64,000 nt of DNA, taken from positions 4,733,501 to 4,797,500 of the forward strand of contig NZ_CP110973.1 of the NCBI RefSeq assembly GCF_026248825.1. Reading direction: 5' to 3'. Shown one piece after another: positions 1 to 8,904 of the stretch; the first letter of the stretch is position 1; every line of letters begins with the position of its first letter. This DNA is from Larkinella insperata (GTDB taxonomy: Bacteria > Bacteroidota > Bacteroidia > Cytophagales > Spirosomataceae). Under the pieces are notes generated by a model. The model saw nothing but the letters and a program-made list of their open reading frames with translations, did not search any database and had not been told where the DNA came from. The position numbers were made by a program, and so were the translations under genes.

Positions 1-939
1 TTGCCCATTGAAATTCTGAAAAATAACCGGCTGACCGGCCTGCGCGGAAAGGATGACCGTGAAACCTACCGGATTGCCAAGAACACGCTGGCAGTCGTTA
101 AGGCACCACCCAGTTCATTGCGGCTGCAGCCCGTTCCGCCGTCCGCCGACTGGCAGATGAACCTCGCCGAGGGGTGTCCCGCCCATTGTCAGTACTGTTA
201 TCTGGCGGGCAGTTTGCAGGGGCCGCCGGTTACGCGCGTATTTGCCAACCTGCCCCAGTTGCTGGCCAATACCGCTTCGTACGAACAGCCCGGTAAAATC
301 ACCTCGTTTGAAGTGAGTTGCTATACGGATGTGATCGGGATTGAGCACCTGACGGGCAGTCTGGCCGAGTGCATTCGGTATTTTGGCAGTCGGCCCGACG
401 CGCACCTGCGGTTTGTGAGCAAATACGATCAGGTGGAATCGCTGCTGGACCTGCCGCATAACCACCGGACGCGCGCCCGGATTAGTCTGAATGCCGACTT
501 CATTGCCCGGCGGATGGAAGGGGGGACGGCTTCCGTGGATGCGCGGATGCAGGCGCTTCGGAAACTGGCCCTGCCGCGACCGCTGGGCGGGGGCGGTTAC
601 CCGGTTGGCGTGGTGCTGGCCCCGATCATGCCCATTACCAACTGGCGGGAACACTACACGGATTTGCTTGACCGGCTCGCGCAGGCGCTGGATTTCGACT
701 GTGACCTGACCGTTGAGTTCATTACGCACCGCTTTACGCCGGGCAGCAAAACCGTTTTGCAGGAGTGGTACCCCAACACCAGCCTGGAAATGGAAGAGGC
801 CGGGCGCGCCGAGAAACGCAACAAGTTTGGCGGCCTCAAGTACGTCTACCGGCCCGAAGACATGAAAGAACTCCGCTCGTTCTTCTACACCGAGTGGCGG
901 AACCGGTTTCCCAACGCCCCCATTCTGTACTGGACATAA
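1..939 (+). CDS. SPL-family radical SAM protein, possibly cut at 5' end
   Basis: The protein resembles the spore photoproduct lyase (SplB) family of radical SAM enzymes, which bind a 4Fe-4S cluster and S-adenosylmethionine. The cluster motif CxxxCxxC is visible as C59, C63 and C66, in the context EGCPAHCQYCYLAG. The C-terminal part (VEFITHRFTPGSK, then a short YRPEDM region) also fits that family. The reading frame opens with TTG at base 1, so the true start may lie left of the window; 312 residues is slightly short for the family. In a non-spore-former such a protein may repair thymine photoproducts or do something else; that role is inference. It is convergent with the next gene, with only 7 bases between the stop codons. 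Confidence 0.82.
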   Translation: MPIEILKNNRLTGLRGKDDRETYRIAKNTLAVVKAPPSSLRLQPVPPSADWQMNLAEGCPAHCQYCYLAGSLQGPPVTRVFANLPQLLANTASYEQPGKITSFEVSCYTDVIGIEHLTGSLAECIRYFGSRPDAHLRFVSKYDQVESLLDLPHNHRTRARISLNADFIARRMEGGTASVDARMQALRKLALPRPLGGGGYPVGVVLAPIMPITNWREHYTDLLDRLAQALDFDCDLTVEFITHRFTPGSKTVLQEWYPNTSLEMEEAGRAEKRNKFGGLKYVYRPEDMKELRSFFYTEWRNRFPNAPILYWT

Positions 940-946
940 ACCGTTC

Positions 947-1807
947 TTACGATGCATTGTGGGCGGGCTGGGTTTCCCGCTCCTGCCGGAAAGCCGCCTG
1001 GTGTTGGGGGTTCTGCGGGTCTAGCGTGGGGAAGTACTGACGACGGAGCCAGCTACTGAGCCCGTCCAGACCCGGGAACAACACCCGTTCGTTGATGTTG
1101 GCCTGATCGAGCTTGTCGCGAATTTCCCACTTGAGCGAATGGGGGATTACAATTTTACGGTAACAGTCCGGGTGGTTTTTCAGCCATTCGTCCAGGCTCA
1201 GCGTGGGCGAGGAGACCACCGAAAACAGGGCGTATTGGTTAACAATCCGTTCGTCCATGGAAGGCGGCTCAAAAAACAGGGCGTAGGCGGGTTCAGTGAG
1301 CTGATCGAACTCCCCAAGCGAGGTGACCGGACTCAGCATGTCAATCGTGAAAACATCGGCCCCCTCGGTGGTCAGGCTTTCGGCGAGTTGTTTCGGTAAA
1401 TGGGCGTGGACTTTCTTGTAGTCCACGCACCACACCGCCCCGTCGCGGTCGTACTGGTCGATGCAGGCTGTCACGAAATGCAGGGCCACATACGGCGAAA
1501 AGGTCCAGTCCATGAGCCGGGTGGGCAGGCCGTGGTGCTGGGCAACCGATAACCAGTACCAGAACGAATCACTTTTATCCACAACCTGGTGGGCGTATTT
1601 CTTGAAATTCCGCAACAAATGTCCTTCCAGTTGGGCGTAATGATCACCCAGCCGCATCAGGGAGGTGTTCAGCGTATAGGAAGCATTCGACAAGCCCCGG
1701 AAGGCAAAAGGAGAACGGAATCGGTTTAGGGTCGGTGTCCAGGCATGCTCGTAAAGACAATCCATCAACTCATTCCAACTGCGGACGCTGGTATCACTCA
1801 TCATCAC
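947..1807 (-). CDS. FRG domain-containing protein
   Basis: A 286-residue soluble protein with the FRG signature near the N-terminus (FAFRGLSNASYTLNTSLMR, about residues 34-52). A conserved middle follows, with QHHGLPTRLMDWT (about 108-120), which is typical of FRG-domain proteins. The molecular function of the FRG domain is not established. The start is uncertain: three methionines stand at the N-terminus (MMMSD), and the first is used here. There is no signal peptide or membrane segment. It is the last gene of a minus-strand run that starts near 6276, but the 85-base gap to the NUDIX gene may allow separate transcription. Confidence 0.75.
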   Translation of the reverse strand: MMMSDTSVRSWNELMDCLYEHAWTPTLNRFRSPFAFRGLSNASYTLNTSLMRLGDHYAQLEGHLLRNFKKYAHQVVDKSDSFWYWLSVAQHHGLPTRLMDWTFSPYVALHFVTACIDQYDRDGAVWCVDYKKVHAHLPKQLAESLTTEGADVFTIDMLSPVTSLGEFDQLTEPAYALFFEPPSMDERIVNQYALFSVVSSPTLSLDEWLKNHPDCYRKIVIPHSLKWEIRDKLDQANINERVLFPGLDGLSSWLRRQYFPTLDPQNPQHQAAFRQERETQPAHNAS

Positions 1808-1892
1808 TCGGTGCTTTTTCTGAGAAAACCCCGTACTAAAAAAAACGTTTGGATAGCAGGGGGAGCGTAAGCAAACGGTCCACCGTAAACGC

Positions 1893-2576
1893 TTAAAAAG
1901 GCAGCGTTTTCAGGGTGTCATAATCCCCCACGGCCCGCAGGTACAGCAGGTGCCCCAGCACACCGTGCAGGTTACTGACCAGGCCGTGGGCTTCGGCCAG
2001 GGGCGCAACGTGCAGCCGGGTCTGTTCCTGCTCCGACGCCTTGCCGGTCGATTGGCCGTGCAGCTCCCGAATGGCCCGGCTGTTCATCCGCCGTTCGCAG
2101 TAAAAGAAATAGAGCGCTTCGTCGCTGGTGGAGGTGGCCGAATACCACGGTTTGGGCCCGAGCGATTGAAGTTCTTCGGACGCAAATTCCAGACCGGTTT
2201 CCTCCTGCAATTCACGCAGAGCCACTTCCGGCGGAGTTTCCCCTTCGTCAATCATGCCGGCCGGATGTTCGTAGGTTTCCGAGCCATCGCAAACGCGCCG
2301 TTGCCGGACCATCAGCACAAACTTGTCTTCCGTTTCCTCGTCGATCAAAACCACCAGGACGGAAATGGCATCCCCCTTGATCATACACAAGGGAGAAAGT
2401 TTGGCACCATCGGGCGCCGTGGCATCCAGTTTCACCAGGCTATGCAGCACCTGTCCTTCGTTGCCGTGACGCGTGTAAACGTCCTGCACCTGGTTTAGCC
2501 GGATCTGATTGTGCTCCAGCTTTTGCTGCCAGGCTTTGAATTTAAACGAATCCTGAAAAGGTTCCTGTTTTTCCAT
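1893..2576 (-). CDS. NUDIX hydrolase, ADP-ribose pyrophosphatase-like
   Basis: A 227-residue protein with a complete Nudix box, GMIDEGETPPEVALRELQEETGL trimmed here to its key residues: G, then E six on, then REL-QEE-TGL. It is preceded by HPAG, as in ADP-ribose/ADP-sugar pyrophosphatases. Such enzymes cleave nucleoside diphosphates linked to another group and need Mg2+ held by the REUxEE glutamates. The N-terminal 80 residues are an extension without a motif I recognise. It lies 23 bases downstream of the LLM oxidoreductase on the same strand, so co-transcription is likely. The substrate cannot be told from sequence alone. Confidence 0.82.
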   Translation of the reverse strand: MEKQEPFQDSFKFKAWQQKLEHNQIRLNQVQDVYTRHGNEGQVLHSLVKLDATAPDGAKLSPLCMIKGDAISVLVVLIDEETEDKFVLMVRQRRVCDGSETYEHPAGMIDEGETPPEVALRELQEETGLEFASEELQSLGPKPWYSATSTSDEALYFFYCERRMNSRAIRELHGQSTGKASEQEQTRLHVAPLAEAHGLVSNLHGVLGHLLYLRAVGDYDTLKTLPF

Positions 2577-2599
2577 GGGTCGGATTGTTGGTGGGAAGG

Positions 2600-3571
2600 T
2601 TAGTTGAAACTTTTAAGCAGATCCGGGAGAACTTTCGCGCCAAAATCCTCAATAAAGGGCTGCTGATTGCGGTTTACGTTGTGGAGCATGAGCCTTTCAA
2701 AGCCCATTTCGGCATCCTGCCGGATCCAGTCCAGGTGCTCGGCCGGATCCGCCGAAATCCGGACCATTTTATCGACTTCACTCAAATTGACATACTGGCC
2801 AGCCGCATCAAACTGTTCCGGCAAACGGAGTTCCGTCAGCATGTTGTTGGGGAAAATATTGGCCCGCCACTGCTCATACGCCCCTTGCCGCGCTTCATCA
2901 AGGGTGTTGGCGTACGACAACTGCACTTTGAGGTACATCGGTTTGCCCTCTCCACCGCCTTTGCGGAAGGCATCTACGACCCGCTGGAGTTCTTCCTTGG
3001 GCTGTGAGATGGTCAGCAAACCGTCGGCCCAGCCGCCGACCCATTCGGCCGTCTTGCTGGTAACGGCTGCGCCGATCAGCAACGGTTTGACCGTCGGTCG
3101 CGTGTAGAGTTTGGCGTCTTCCACCGTCACCAGTCCTTTGTGGGAAACGGTTTCGCCGTTCCACAGCGCCCGGATCACGTCCACGCACTCTTTCAGCCGG
3201 GCGTTGCGTTCGGTTTTGGAAGGCCATCGTTCGCCCGTGATGTGTTCGTTGAGGGCCTGTCCGGTTCCGACGGCAATCCAGAACCGTTCCGGAAACATTT
3301 CGGCCAGGGTAGCTGCGGCCTGGGCGATGATGGTCGGATGATACCGTTGGCCGGGGGCGTTGACTACTCCGAACGGTAAGGTTGTGGCCTGTAAAGCGGC
3401 ACCCAGCCACGACCAGGCAAAGCCGCTTTCGCCCTGTTCGGAACTCCAGGGGTGAAAATGATCCGAGCAGGAACCCGCCGTAAATCCGGCCTGCTGAGCC
3501 AGTTGGACGTAGGAAAGCAGTGTACTGGGCGCAAATTGTTCGTGGGAGGCATGATAGCCGATCTTCAGCAT
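2600..3571 (-). CDS. LLM class flavin-dependent oxidoreductase (TIGR03885-like)
   Basis: A 323-residue luciferase-like monooxygenase fold protein. Family features include the N-terminal MLKIGYHASHEQF, the SDHFHPW segment (about residues 36-42) and VGTGQALNEH (about 101-110). They match the FMN-dependent TIGR03885 group described as probable non-F420 flavin oxidoreductases. The substrate of that group is unknown. It sits 37 bases downstream of treZ on the same strand, a pairing I recall for this family, which hints at a link with trehalose or osmotic-stress metabolism (inference). The ATG at 3569-3571 is the only start that keeps the beta-strand 1 sequence. Confidence 0.8.
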   Translation of the reverse strand: MLKIGYHASHEQFAPSTLLSYVQLAQQAGFTAGSCSDHFHPWSSEQGESGFAWSWLGAALQATTLPFGVVNAPGQRYHPTIIAQAAATLAEMFPERFWIAVGTGQALNEHITGERWPSKTERNARLKECVDVIRALWNGETVSHKGLVTVEDAKLYTRPTVKPLLIGAAVTSKTAEWVGGWADGLLTISQPKEELQRVVDAFRKGGGEGKPMYLKVQLSYANTLDEARQGAYEQWRANIFPNNMLTELRLPEQFDAAGQYVNLSEVDKMVRISADPAEHLDWIRQDAEMGFERLMLHNVNRNQQPFIEDFGAKVLPDLLKSFN

Positions 3572-3608
3572 AACGGTATGGATTCCTGACGTGGATCAGG
3601 CTTTTATT

Positions 3609-5504
3609 TTAAAATGTTGTTTGTTCTTGTTGTGACGAATTAGGCTGCCAATTGTTTGCCTGACCCAAAGACGTTGCGTAAATAACCAGGGATTCGGGTT
3701 GCAGGGTAATCGCAAAATCGCCCGATGCAGCTTCCGGAGCCGCCCCCGGCCCTTTCCAGAGCGGATCGGCGGAATCCAGCAGCTTAATCCAGGGTTCTGC
3801 CGACGCGGGGGTTGGAACGGATTGCGGCTGTTTGGAAAAATTCATCAGGCAGACCACTTGCTGATCCGGATGGCAGCGACGCAGTACCAGCGTTTGCTGA
3901 TCTTCCCGAACGGTTACCTCCAGGTGCTGGCGGGACAACTGGCGCAGCGCCGGTTGCTGTTTGCGCAGCGCGATCAGCGTCTGGTAATACCGAAACATGG
4001 TCTGGTGGGGGTCCTGATGGAGCCGTTCCCACTGAAGTTTGGATTGCTGGAAGGTTTCTACGGCAAACGGATCGGGTACCTCCCCGTGGCCGTGAAAATC
4101 GGCAAACTCCGACTTGCGCCCCTGGCGCACGGCTTCCACCAGGTCTTTTTCCGTATGGCTGATGAAGTAAAGAAAGGGGTTGGATTCACTCCATTCCTCG
4201 CCCATAAACAACAGCGGCAGGTACGGACTGACCAGCACGGCGCCGGCCATCAGCTTCTGCATTTCGAAACTCACCAGCTGGCTCGTCCGCTCGCCCAGCA
4301 TCCGGTTTCCTACCTGATCGTGATTCTGGGAAAAGACGATGAACTGCGAACCGGGGTTATTGCCCGCTGAAAGACCGAAAGCCCGTTTACGGTGGTTAGA
4401 GAACTGTCCATCATATACGTAAGCATCCTGGTAGGATTTGGCCAGGTGCTGAATGCCGTTAAAATCGCTGTAGTAACCCCGCGGTTCTTCCCCCGCCGTC
4501 ACCCGCAGGGCGTGGTGAAACTCATCGACCCACTGGGCCTGCATCCCGTACCCACCCAAAGCCGGTGGATTGATGTAGCGCGGGTCGTTCAGGTCGGACT
4601 CAACCAGCAGGTGGTACGGCCGTCCGGTAGCGGTTTCCAGCTGATCGACATACTGCCTGATTTGCTGCAGGATGTGCACCGCACTGAAATCCTTGATGGC
4701 ATGAACGGCGTCCAGCCGCAGCGCATCGATGTGGAAATCGCGAAACCACATCAGCACGTTCTCGATGAAGTACTGCCGGACCCCATCGCACCAGGCATCA
4801 TCGAAATTCAGGGCGTTGCCCCAGGGCGTACAGTGTTTGGCCGTAAAGTAAGGCCCAAACCGGCTGAAGTAATTGCCTTCCGGCCCCATGTGGTTATAGA
4901 CCACATCCAGCACCACCGCCAGCCCCTTCCGGTGGCAGGCATCGACCAGCCGCTGTAGGCCCCGCGGTCCGCCGTAGCTGTGCTGAACGGCATAGGGATA
5001 GACGCCGTCGTACCCCCAGTTGCGGTCACCGGGGAATTGGGCCACGGGCATGATTTCGATGGCCGTAACGCCCAGCTCCTTCAGATAATCGAGCTTTCCT
5101 TCCAGGGCGGCAAAAGTACCCTCCGGGGTAAACGTTCCCACGTGTAGCTCGTAAATCAGGTATTCCTCCAGTGGAACGTTGGTCCAGTTCTGATCTTTCC
5201 AGGTAAACTCCCGGAGGCACACGGCTTCCGAAGGCCCGTGAACGTCCTTGGGCTGGCCCACCGAAGCCGGGTCGGGGAAGGATTCCTCCTGATTCAGCAA
5301 AATCTTGTACAGGTCGCCGGGTTTGATCTGGTCGGTGGTGAGGGCCCAATACCCGTATTCCTGCGGTTCGAGCGGCAAGGTACGCGACGGGTTTTCCAGC
5401 ATGACGGCCACTGAATCAGCCTTCGGTGCCCAAACCAGAACCCGGGCCATACCGTTCTGAAAGGTAATCCCAAGCGCACGTCTATGAATGTCTACTGTTT
5501 GCAT
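3609..5504 (-). CDS. treZ: Malto-oligosyltrehalose trehalohydrolase
   Basis: A GH13 enzyme that releases trehalose from maltooligosyl trehalose, the second step of the TreY/TreZ route. An N-terminal CBM48-like beta-domain (about residues 1-110) is followed by a TIM barrel. The catalytic residues are visible: nucleophile D265 in RLDAVH, acid/base E302 in LLVESDLND, and transition-state stabiliser D396 in QNHDQVGN. The YNHMGPEGNYF segment is typical of TreZ. The protein has 631 residues, normal for the family. I start at the ATG of MQTVDIHRRALG; the frame stays open 16 codons further up, but those residues look non-coding. No treY, treS or glycogen gene is in the window. Neighbours on the same strand are an exported porin-like gene upstream and the LLM oxidoreductase downstream. 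Confidence 0.92.
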   Translation of the reverse strand: MQTVDIHRRALGITFQNGMARVLVWAPKADSVAVMLENPSRTLPLEPQEYGYWALTTDQIKPGDLYKILLNQEESFPDPASVGQPKDVHGPSEAVCLREFTWKDQNWTNVPLEEYLIYELHVGTFTPEGTFAALEGKLDYLKELGVTAIEIMPVAQFPGDRNWGYDGVYPYAVQHSYGGPRGLQRLVDACHRKGLAVVLDVVYNHMGPEGNYFSRFGPYFTAKHCTPWGNALNFDDAWCDGVRQYFIENVLMWFRDFHIDALRLDAVHAIKDFSAVHILQQIRQYVDQLETATGRPYHLLVESDLNDPRYINPPALGGYGMQAQWVDEFHHALRVTAGEEPRGYYSDFNGIQHLAKSYQDAYVYDGQFSNHRKRAFGLSAGNNPGSQFIVFSQNHDQVGNRMLGERTSQLVSFEMQKLMAGAVLVSPYLPLLFMGEEWSESNPFLYFISHTEKDLVEAVRQGRKSEFADFHGHGEVPDPFAVETFQQSKLQWERLHQDPHQTMFRYYQTLIALRKQQPALRQLSRQHLEVTVREDQQTLVLRRCHPDQQVVCLMNFSKQPQSVPTPASAEPWIKLLDSADPLWKGPGAAPEAASGDFAITLQPESLVIYATSLGQANNWQPNSSQQEQTTF

Positions 5505-5556
5505 AAAATTAACTAATAAAAGAGGCCGACCGGATTTTCGCCGGTCAATCACGGGT

Positions 5557-6276
5557 TTATTGAGGAGTGTAGGTTAGCTGTAAAACAAATCCTTGCGAGC
5601 CGTCCTGGTTGGACCGTTGCCAGCCGACGGCCAGCGGAAGGTGTTCGCCCAGGAAGACTTCAACGCCGACCGATAGCTGCCCCAGTTGGTGAGACCCCGA
5701 CAGCCAGTCGGCCAGCAGGTGTACTTTATGGTACCAGAGTCCCGCGTCCACCCCGGCCTGAATACCCGAGTGGGGGCCATCGCCCAGGAAACGGGCATTG
5801 CCGTTGTAACCGCCCAGCGCCAGTTTGTAATGCTCCTGCACCAGCGAAGCGGCCAGATTGGCGTAAGCATAGTAAACAGCCTGGGAGCGCCCCGAGGAAA
5901 GATTCAAACCACCCTGCCCGCCGATCCCAATTTTAAAAATTTCGGAGAGCTGAAATGCCTTCTGAGCGTTGACCAGCAGGAGCGGAGCGTAAGGCATTGA
6001 CGTGGTGGTGTCGTTCCGAAAAAACCGGGTGTTTTGCCGGGTGAAATCCAGGTTATACAGGTTCAGACCAACTTCCCAATCCTTGCTTAATCCGTACGAA
6101 ACAGTCGTGGTTGAACGGATCATGTCCTGGATTTCGAGTTGTTCCTGCGCCAGGACCTTGCCTTCTTTGGTGATGTCGGACGATGGAACATTAAAAATAG
6201 TTTGTTGTGCCTGGGTTGTCGTGGCAAGGCCCAGGATCAGTGAACCAATCAAAGACAGTCGTACTTTCTTTCCCAT
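5557..6276 (-). CDS. Exported protein, probable outer-membrane beta-barrel
   Basis: A 239-residue protein with a clear signal peptide (MGKKVRLSLIGSLILGLATTTQAQ, cleavage near residue 24). The body is rich in alternating aromatic and polar residues (VGLNLYNLDFT, KIGIGGQGGLNLSSG, LAVGWQRSNQDGS) and ends in FVLQLTYTPQ, as expected of an outer-membrane beta-barrel. I do not recognise a named family with certainty; it resembles small Bacteroidota proteins annotated as putative transporters or porins. The ATG at 6276 is chosen because 14 upstream codons would put a charged stretch before the signal peptide. It is the first gene of the minus-strand run and is divergent from the TetR gene at 6826. 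Confidence 0.65.
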   Translation of the reverse strand: MGKKVRLSLIGSLILGLATTTQAQQTIFNVPSSDITKEGKVLAQEQLEIQDMIRSTTTVSYGLSKDWEVGLNLYNLDFTRQNTRFFRNDTTTSMPYAPLLLVNAQKAFQLSEIFKIGIGGQGGLNLSSGRSQAVYYAYANLAASLVQEHYKLALGGYNGNARFLGDGPHSGIQAGVDAGLWYHKVHLLADWLSGSHQLGQLSVGVEVFLGEHLPLAVGWQRSNQDGSQGFVLQLTYTPQ

Positions 6277-6825
6277 TGAATCTGGATTTGGTGGTGCCGT
6301 GGCCCGTGTAGGGGCCAATCTGTGGCATGCGTTTCAACTGCTTAGTAGGAGCAGCGTTTGGTTAGTAAACCAACGTGGCGGGGTAAGGTTAGGAAAATGG
6401 CCTCTTGCGGTGAGGATTCGGTCTGATAATAATCAAAAAATGGGTTGCCGGTTCACTCGCCAGCCCGGCAGGTAACAAAGTCGGTAAGTACTTAACAATT
6501 CGGGAATAGAATTGAGGAAGTTTTTGTTCACTCCCCAAAGCTACGGGGTTCGCTGAGTAGTTATAGCCATCCGATAGAGTATTATACATCTGGCCTGCCA
6601 ACCTGACAAATAGTACATTTCTTAGTGAAGCTGTCTAACGATAGCCGCTGCTCAGTCATTGAAGCCGTTTGTATAACTTGTATTTTTTTAGTGAATACCG
6701 TCCTATAAGCCCTGAAATCTAAAATTAATTTAGAATTTGTGGTGTTATTTCCACGGTTTAACTGCTTAGTTAAAATAGTTAGTTAATCGTTTGGAAATTC
6801 TATTTTTAGGTGACACATTTGCGTC
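6277..6825. other. Long AT-rich divergent intergenic region
   Basis: About 550 bases without a convincing gene separate the porin-like gene and the TetR gene. The right half is clearly more AT-rich than the coding DNA. It holds two copies of the 11-mer AACTGCTTAGT (6336-6346 and 6760-6770), one near each gene start. It also holds a short inverted repeat, TTGGTT-agta-AACCAA (6358-6373), and another, TTTAACT-gctt-AGTTAAA (6757-6774). I see no RNA gene, and the short frames here lack codon character. Confidence 0.6.
6757..6821 (+). promoter_or_regulatory. Candidate TetR operator and promoter
   Basis: A perfect 7-bp inverted repeat with a 4-base spacer (TTTAACT gctt AGTTAAA, 6757-6774) stands 52 bases before the TetR start. 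It is followed by a promoter-like pair: TTTG at 6790-6793, 20 bases, then CACATTTG at 6814-6821, one mismatch from TAnnTTTG. The -7-like box ends only 4 bases before the ATG, so a transcript from it would be nearly leaderless. Binding by the adjacent TetR protein is inference. Confidence 0.4.
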
Positions 6826-7452
6826 ATGACAAATAGAGTGAACGAAATAGGGACGGAGGAAAAAATCAAGCAAGCTGCGAAGGTCGTTTTTCTTGAGAAG
6901 GGCTTCGACGGTGCCACCATGAAGGACATCGCCACCGCTGCTGGCATGAACAGCGCCCTCACGCACTATTATTTCCGGAGTAAGGAAAAGCTGTTCTGGC
7001 TGGTTTTCGAAAGTCTGCTGAAACAGTGGATTGAAGGCATCCGAATTACCCTGGACAATCCGACGAGTACCTTGAAAGAAAAATTAGTTGAACTGATTGA
7101 GCGTCAGTTTAATTTCCACGCCCAGAATCCCGATATTATTTTGTTTCTGATGAACGAAGCGCAGCGGGACCCTGAAGGTCTGTTGCAGAAAATGTGTGTT
7201 TCGCCCGCCCTGCACGATTCCTGTTTTTTTCGCCAGGTGGAAGAAGCCATTCAACAGAAACAAATCCGACCCGTCAATCCGATGTTCCTGCTGTCGACGG
7301 TATTTTCGTCTATTAAGCAGTCGTTCGCCGGAAAAACGCTGTACATGCACGTGTTTAACCTGGACGAGGAAGGGTTTTTCGCTTTTACCCGGGAAAACAA
7401 GAATGTTTTTACAGATATGATTCTGACTTATCTGTTTAAACCGGATTGTTGA
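6826..7452 (+). CDS. TetR/AcrR family transcriptional regulator
   Basis: A 208-residue regulator. The N-terminal TetR DNA-binding domain is clear (about residues 8-55): IKQAAKVVFLEKGFDGATM, KDIATAAGMNSALTHYYF, then RSKEKLFWLVFE. The remaining 150 residues form the variable helical ligand-binding domain, so the inducer cannot be read. It is transcribed away from the porin/treZ run and lies 247 bases before the sphingolipid unit, so either could be its target. The 11-mer shared by both ends of the upstream gap favours control of itself and the porin-like gene (inference). Confidence 0.85.
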   Translation: MTNRVNEIGTEEKIKQAAKVVFLEKGFDGATMKDIATAAGMNSALTHYYFRSKEKLFWLVFESLLKQWIEGIRITLDNPTSTLKEKLVELIERQFNFHAQNPDIILFLMNEAQRDPEGLLQKMCVSPALHDSCFFRQVEEAIQQKQIRPVNPMFLLSTVFSSIKQSFAGKTLYMHVFNLDEEGFFAFTRENKNVFTDMILTYLFKPDC

Positions 7453-7698
7453 CTGATCTTAAAAATTGGGTGCTTGACGGCGCGGATTCGCCGGTTCAGC
7501 TAAAATGGCAGGAAGAAACGGTGGACTTGCCTCTACCTTTCGTCCGTCGGATAAAGAATTTACATGCCGGTTTTGCAGGAATTAACCAATCTTAACCAAT
7601 TGGGTATCTGAAAGAAAAGCCGTTGTATAAATTTATGAACATTAAGGACCCTTGCTATGTAAAGAAAAGAATGCCCCATTTCTGACACCAATGAATTC

Positions 7699-8904
7699 AT
7701 GAGAAAAAAATTGCACACGAAGGTCGCTGCTTATACGGATGTCGCGGTGGCGAAAGCAAAAGGGATTTATCCATATTTCCGGCCCATTGAATCAGGACAG
7801 GATACCGAAGTAGTCATCGATGGAAAACGGGTTCTGATGTTTGGCTCCAACTCGTATCTGGGATTAACAAACCATCCGGCGGTGGTCGAAGCGGCCAAAA
7901 AAGCCACCGAAAAGTACGGTACGGGCTGCGCCGGATCCCGGTTTCTGAATGGAACGCTCGACATTCACGAAGAACTGGAACGCCGGCTGGCCGCCTTTAC
8001 CGGCAAAGAAGCCGCGGCACTTTTCAGCACGGGCTATCAGGCCAATCTCGGCGCGCTTTCCTGCCTGACGGGCCGGCACGATTACCTGATTCTGGATGAA
8101 AGCAACCACGCATCGATCATCGACGGCAGTCGGTTGTCCTTCTCCAAAGTAATCAAGTATGCCCACAACGACATGGACGACCTCTGGAAGAAGCTGAGCC
8201 AGTTGCCCGAAGAAGGTATCAAGCTGATCGTGGCCGACGGAATCTTCAGCATGGAAGGCGACATTGTCAAACTGCCGCTGCTGAACCAGATTGCCGCCGA
8301 ATTTGATGCGTCCGTGATGGTGGACGATGCGCACAGCCTGGGCGTGATCGGACAGCAGGGTGCCGGAACGGCTTCCCATTTCGGCCTGACCGACACGACC
8401 GACATCATCATGGGAACGTTCAGCAAATCGCTGGCTTCCCTGGGGGGGTTCATCGCCAGCGACGCCGAGACGATCAATTACCTTCGTCACCGCGCCCGTT
8501 CGCTGATCTTCAGCGCGAGCATGACCCCGGCTGCGGTCGCCAGCACCCTGGCGGCTCTGGAAATCATGCAGAACGAACCCGAGCACATCGAGCGGCTGTG
8601 GGCCAACACCCGGTATGCCAAAGAGCTGCTGGTGGAAAACAATTTCGATTTGGGGCCGAGCGAGAGTCCGATTCTGCCGGTATACATCCGGAACAACGAG
8701 CATACCTTCCTAATTACCAAAATGCTGCAGGATCAGGGCGTGTTTGTCAATCCGGTGGTTTCACCCGCCGTACCTCCGCAGGATTCGCTGATCCGGTTCT
8801 CCATCATGGCAACGCACACGTTCGCCCAGATTGAAGAAGCGGTTGATAAACTGACCCGGGCGTACCGGACGGTTAAACACATGCCGATTCAGGAAAGCGT
8901 ATGA
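7699..8904 (+). CDS. spt: Serine palmitoyltransferase (alpha-oxoamine synthase family)
   Basis: A 401-residue PLP enzyme of the alpha-oxoamine synthase family. In Bacteroidota these condense serine with a long acyl-CoA or acyl-ACP to 3-ketosphinganine, the first sphingolipid step. Visible features are MFGSNSYLGLTNHP (about residues 48-61), YGTGCAGSRFLNGT (about 73-86), DDAHSLGV with D209 and H212 for PLP contacts, and the Schiff-base lysine K243 in GTFSKSLASLGG. A related AONS/KBL enzyme is the alternative. The following GNAT and SDR genes and the 2-hydroxylase at the operon end favour SPT. It opens a 13-gene unit; its stop overlaps the next start by 4 bases. The start overlaps the stop of a 3-codon upstream frame (ATGAATTCATGA, 7691-7702). 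Confidence 0.88.
   Translation: MRKKLHTKVAAYTDVAVAKAKGIYPYFRPIESGQDTEVVIDGKRVLMFGSNSYLGLTNHPAVVEAAKKATEKYGTGCAGSRFLNGTLDIHEELERRLAAFTGKEAAALFSTGYQANLGALSCLTGRHDYLILDESNHASIIDGSRLSFSKVIKYAHNDMDDLWKKLSQLPEEGIKLIVADGIFSMEGDIVKLPLLNQIAAEFDASVMVDDAHSLGVIGQQGAGTASHFGLTDTTDIIMGTFSKSLASLGGFIASDAETINYLRHRARSLIFSASMTPAAVASTLAALEIMQNEPEHIERLWANTRYAKELLVENNFDLGPSESPILPVYIRNNEHTFLITKMLQDQGVFVNPVVSPAVPPQDSLIRFSIMATHTFAQIEEAVDKLTRAYRTVKHMPIQESV

Noticed and set aside
115..957. Long open frame on the minus strand opposite the SPL-family gene
   Set aside because: Its translation is rich in Arg, Gly, Gln and Pro without any fold pattern, while the plus strand carries the CxxxCxxC motif. It is a GC-driven shadow.
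6277..6825. A possible small RNA or riboswitch in the longest gap
   Set aside because: Only short inverted repeats of operator size are visible; there is no stable long fold or terminator.
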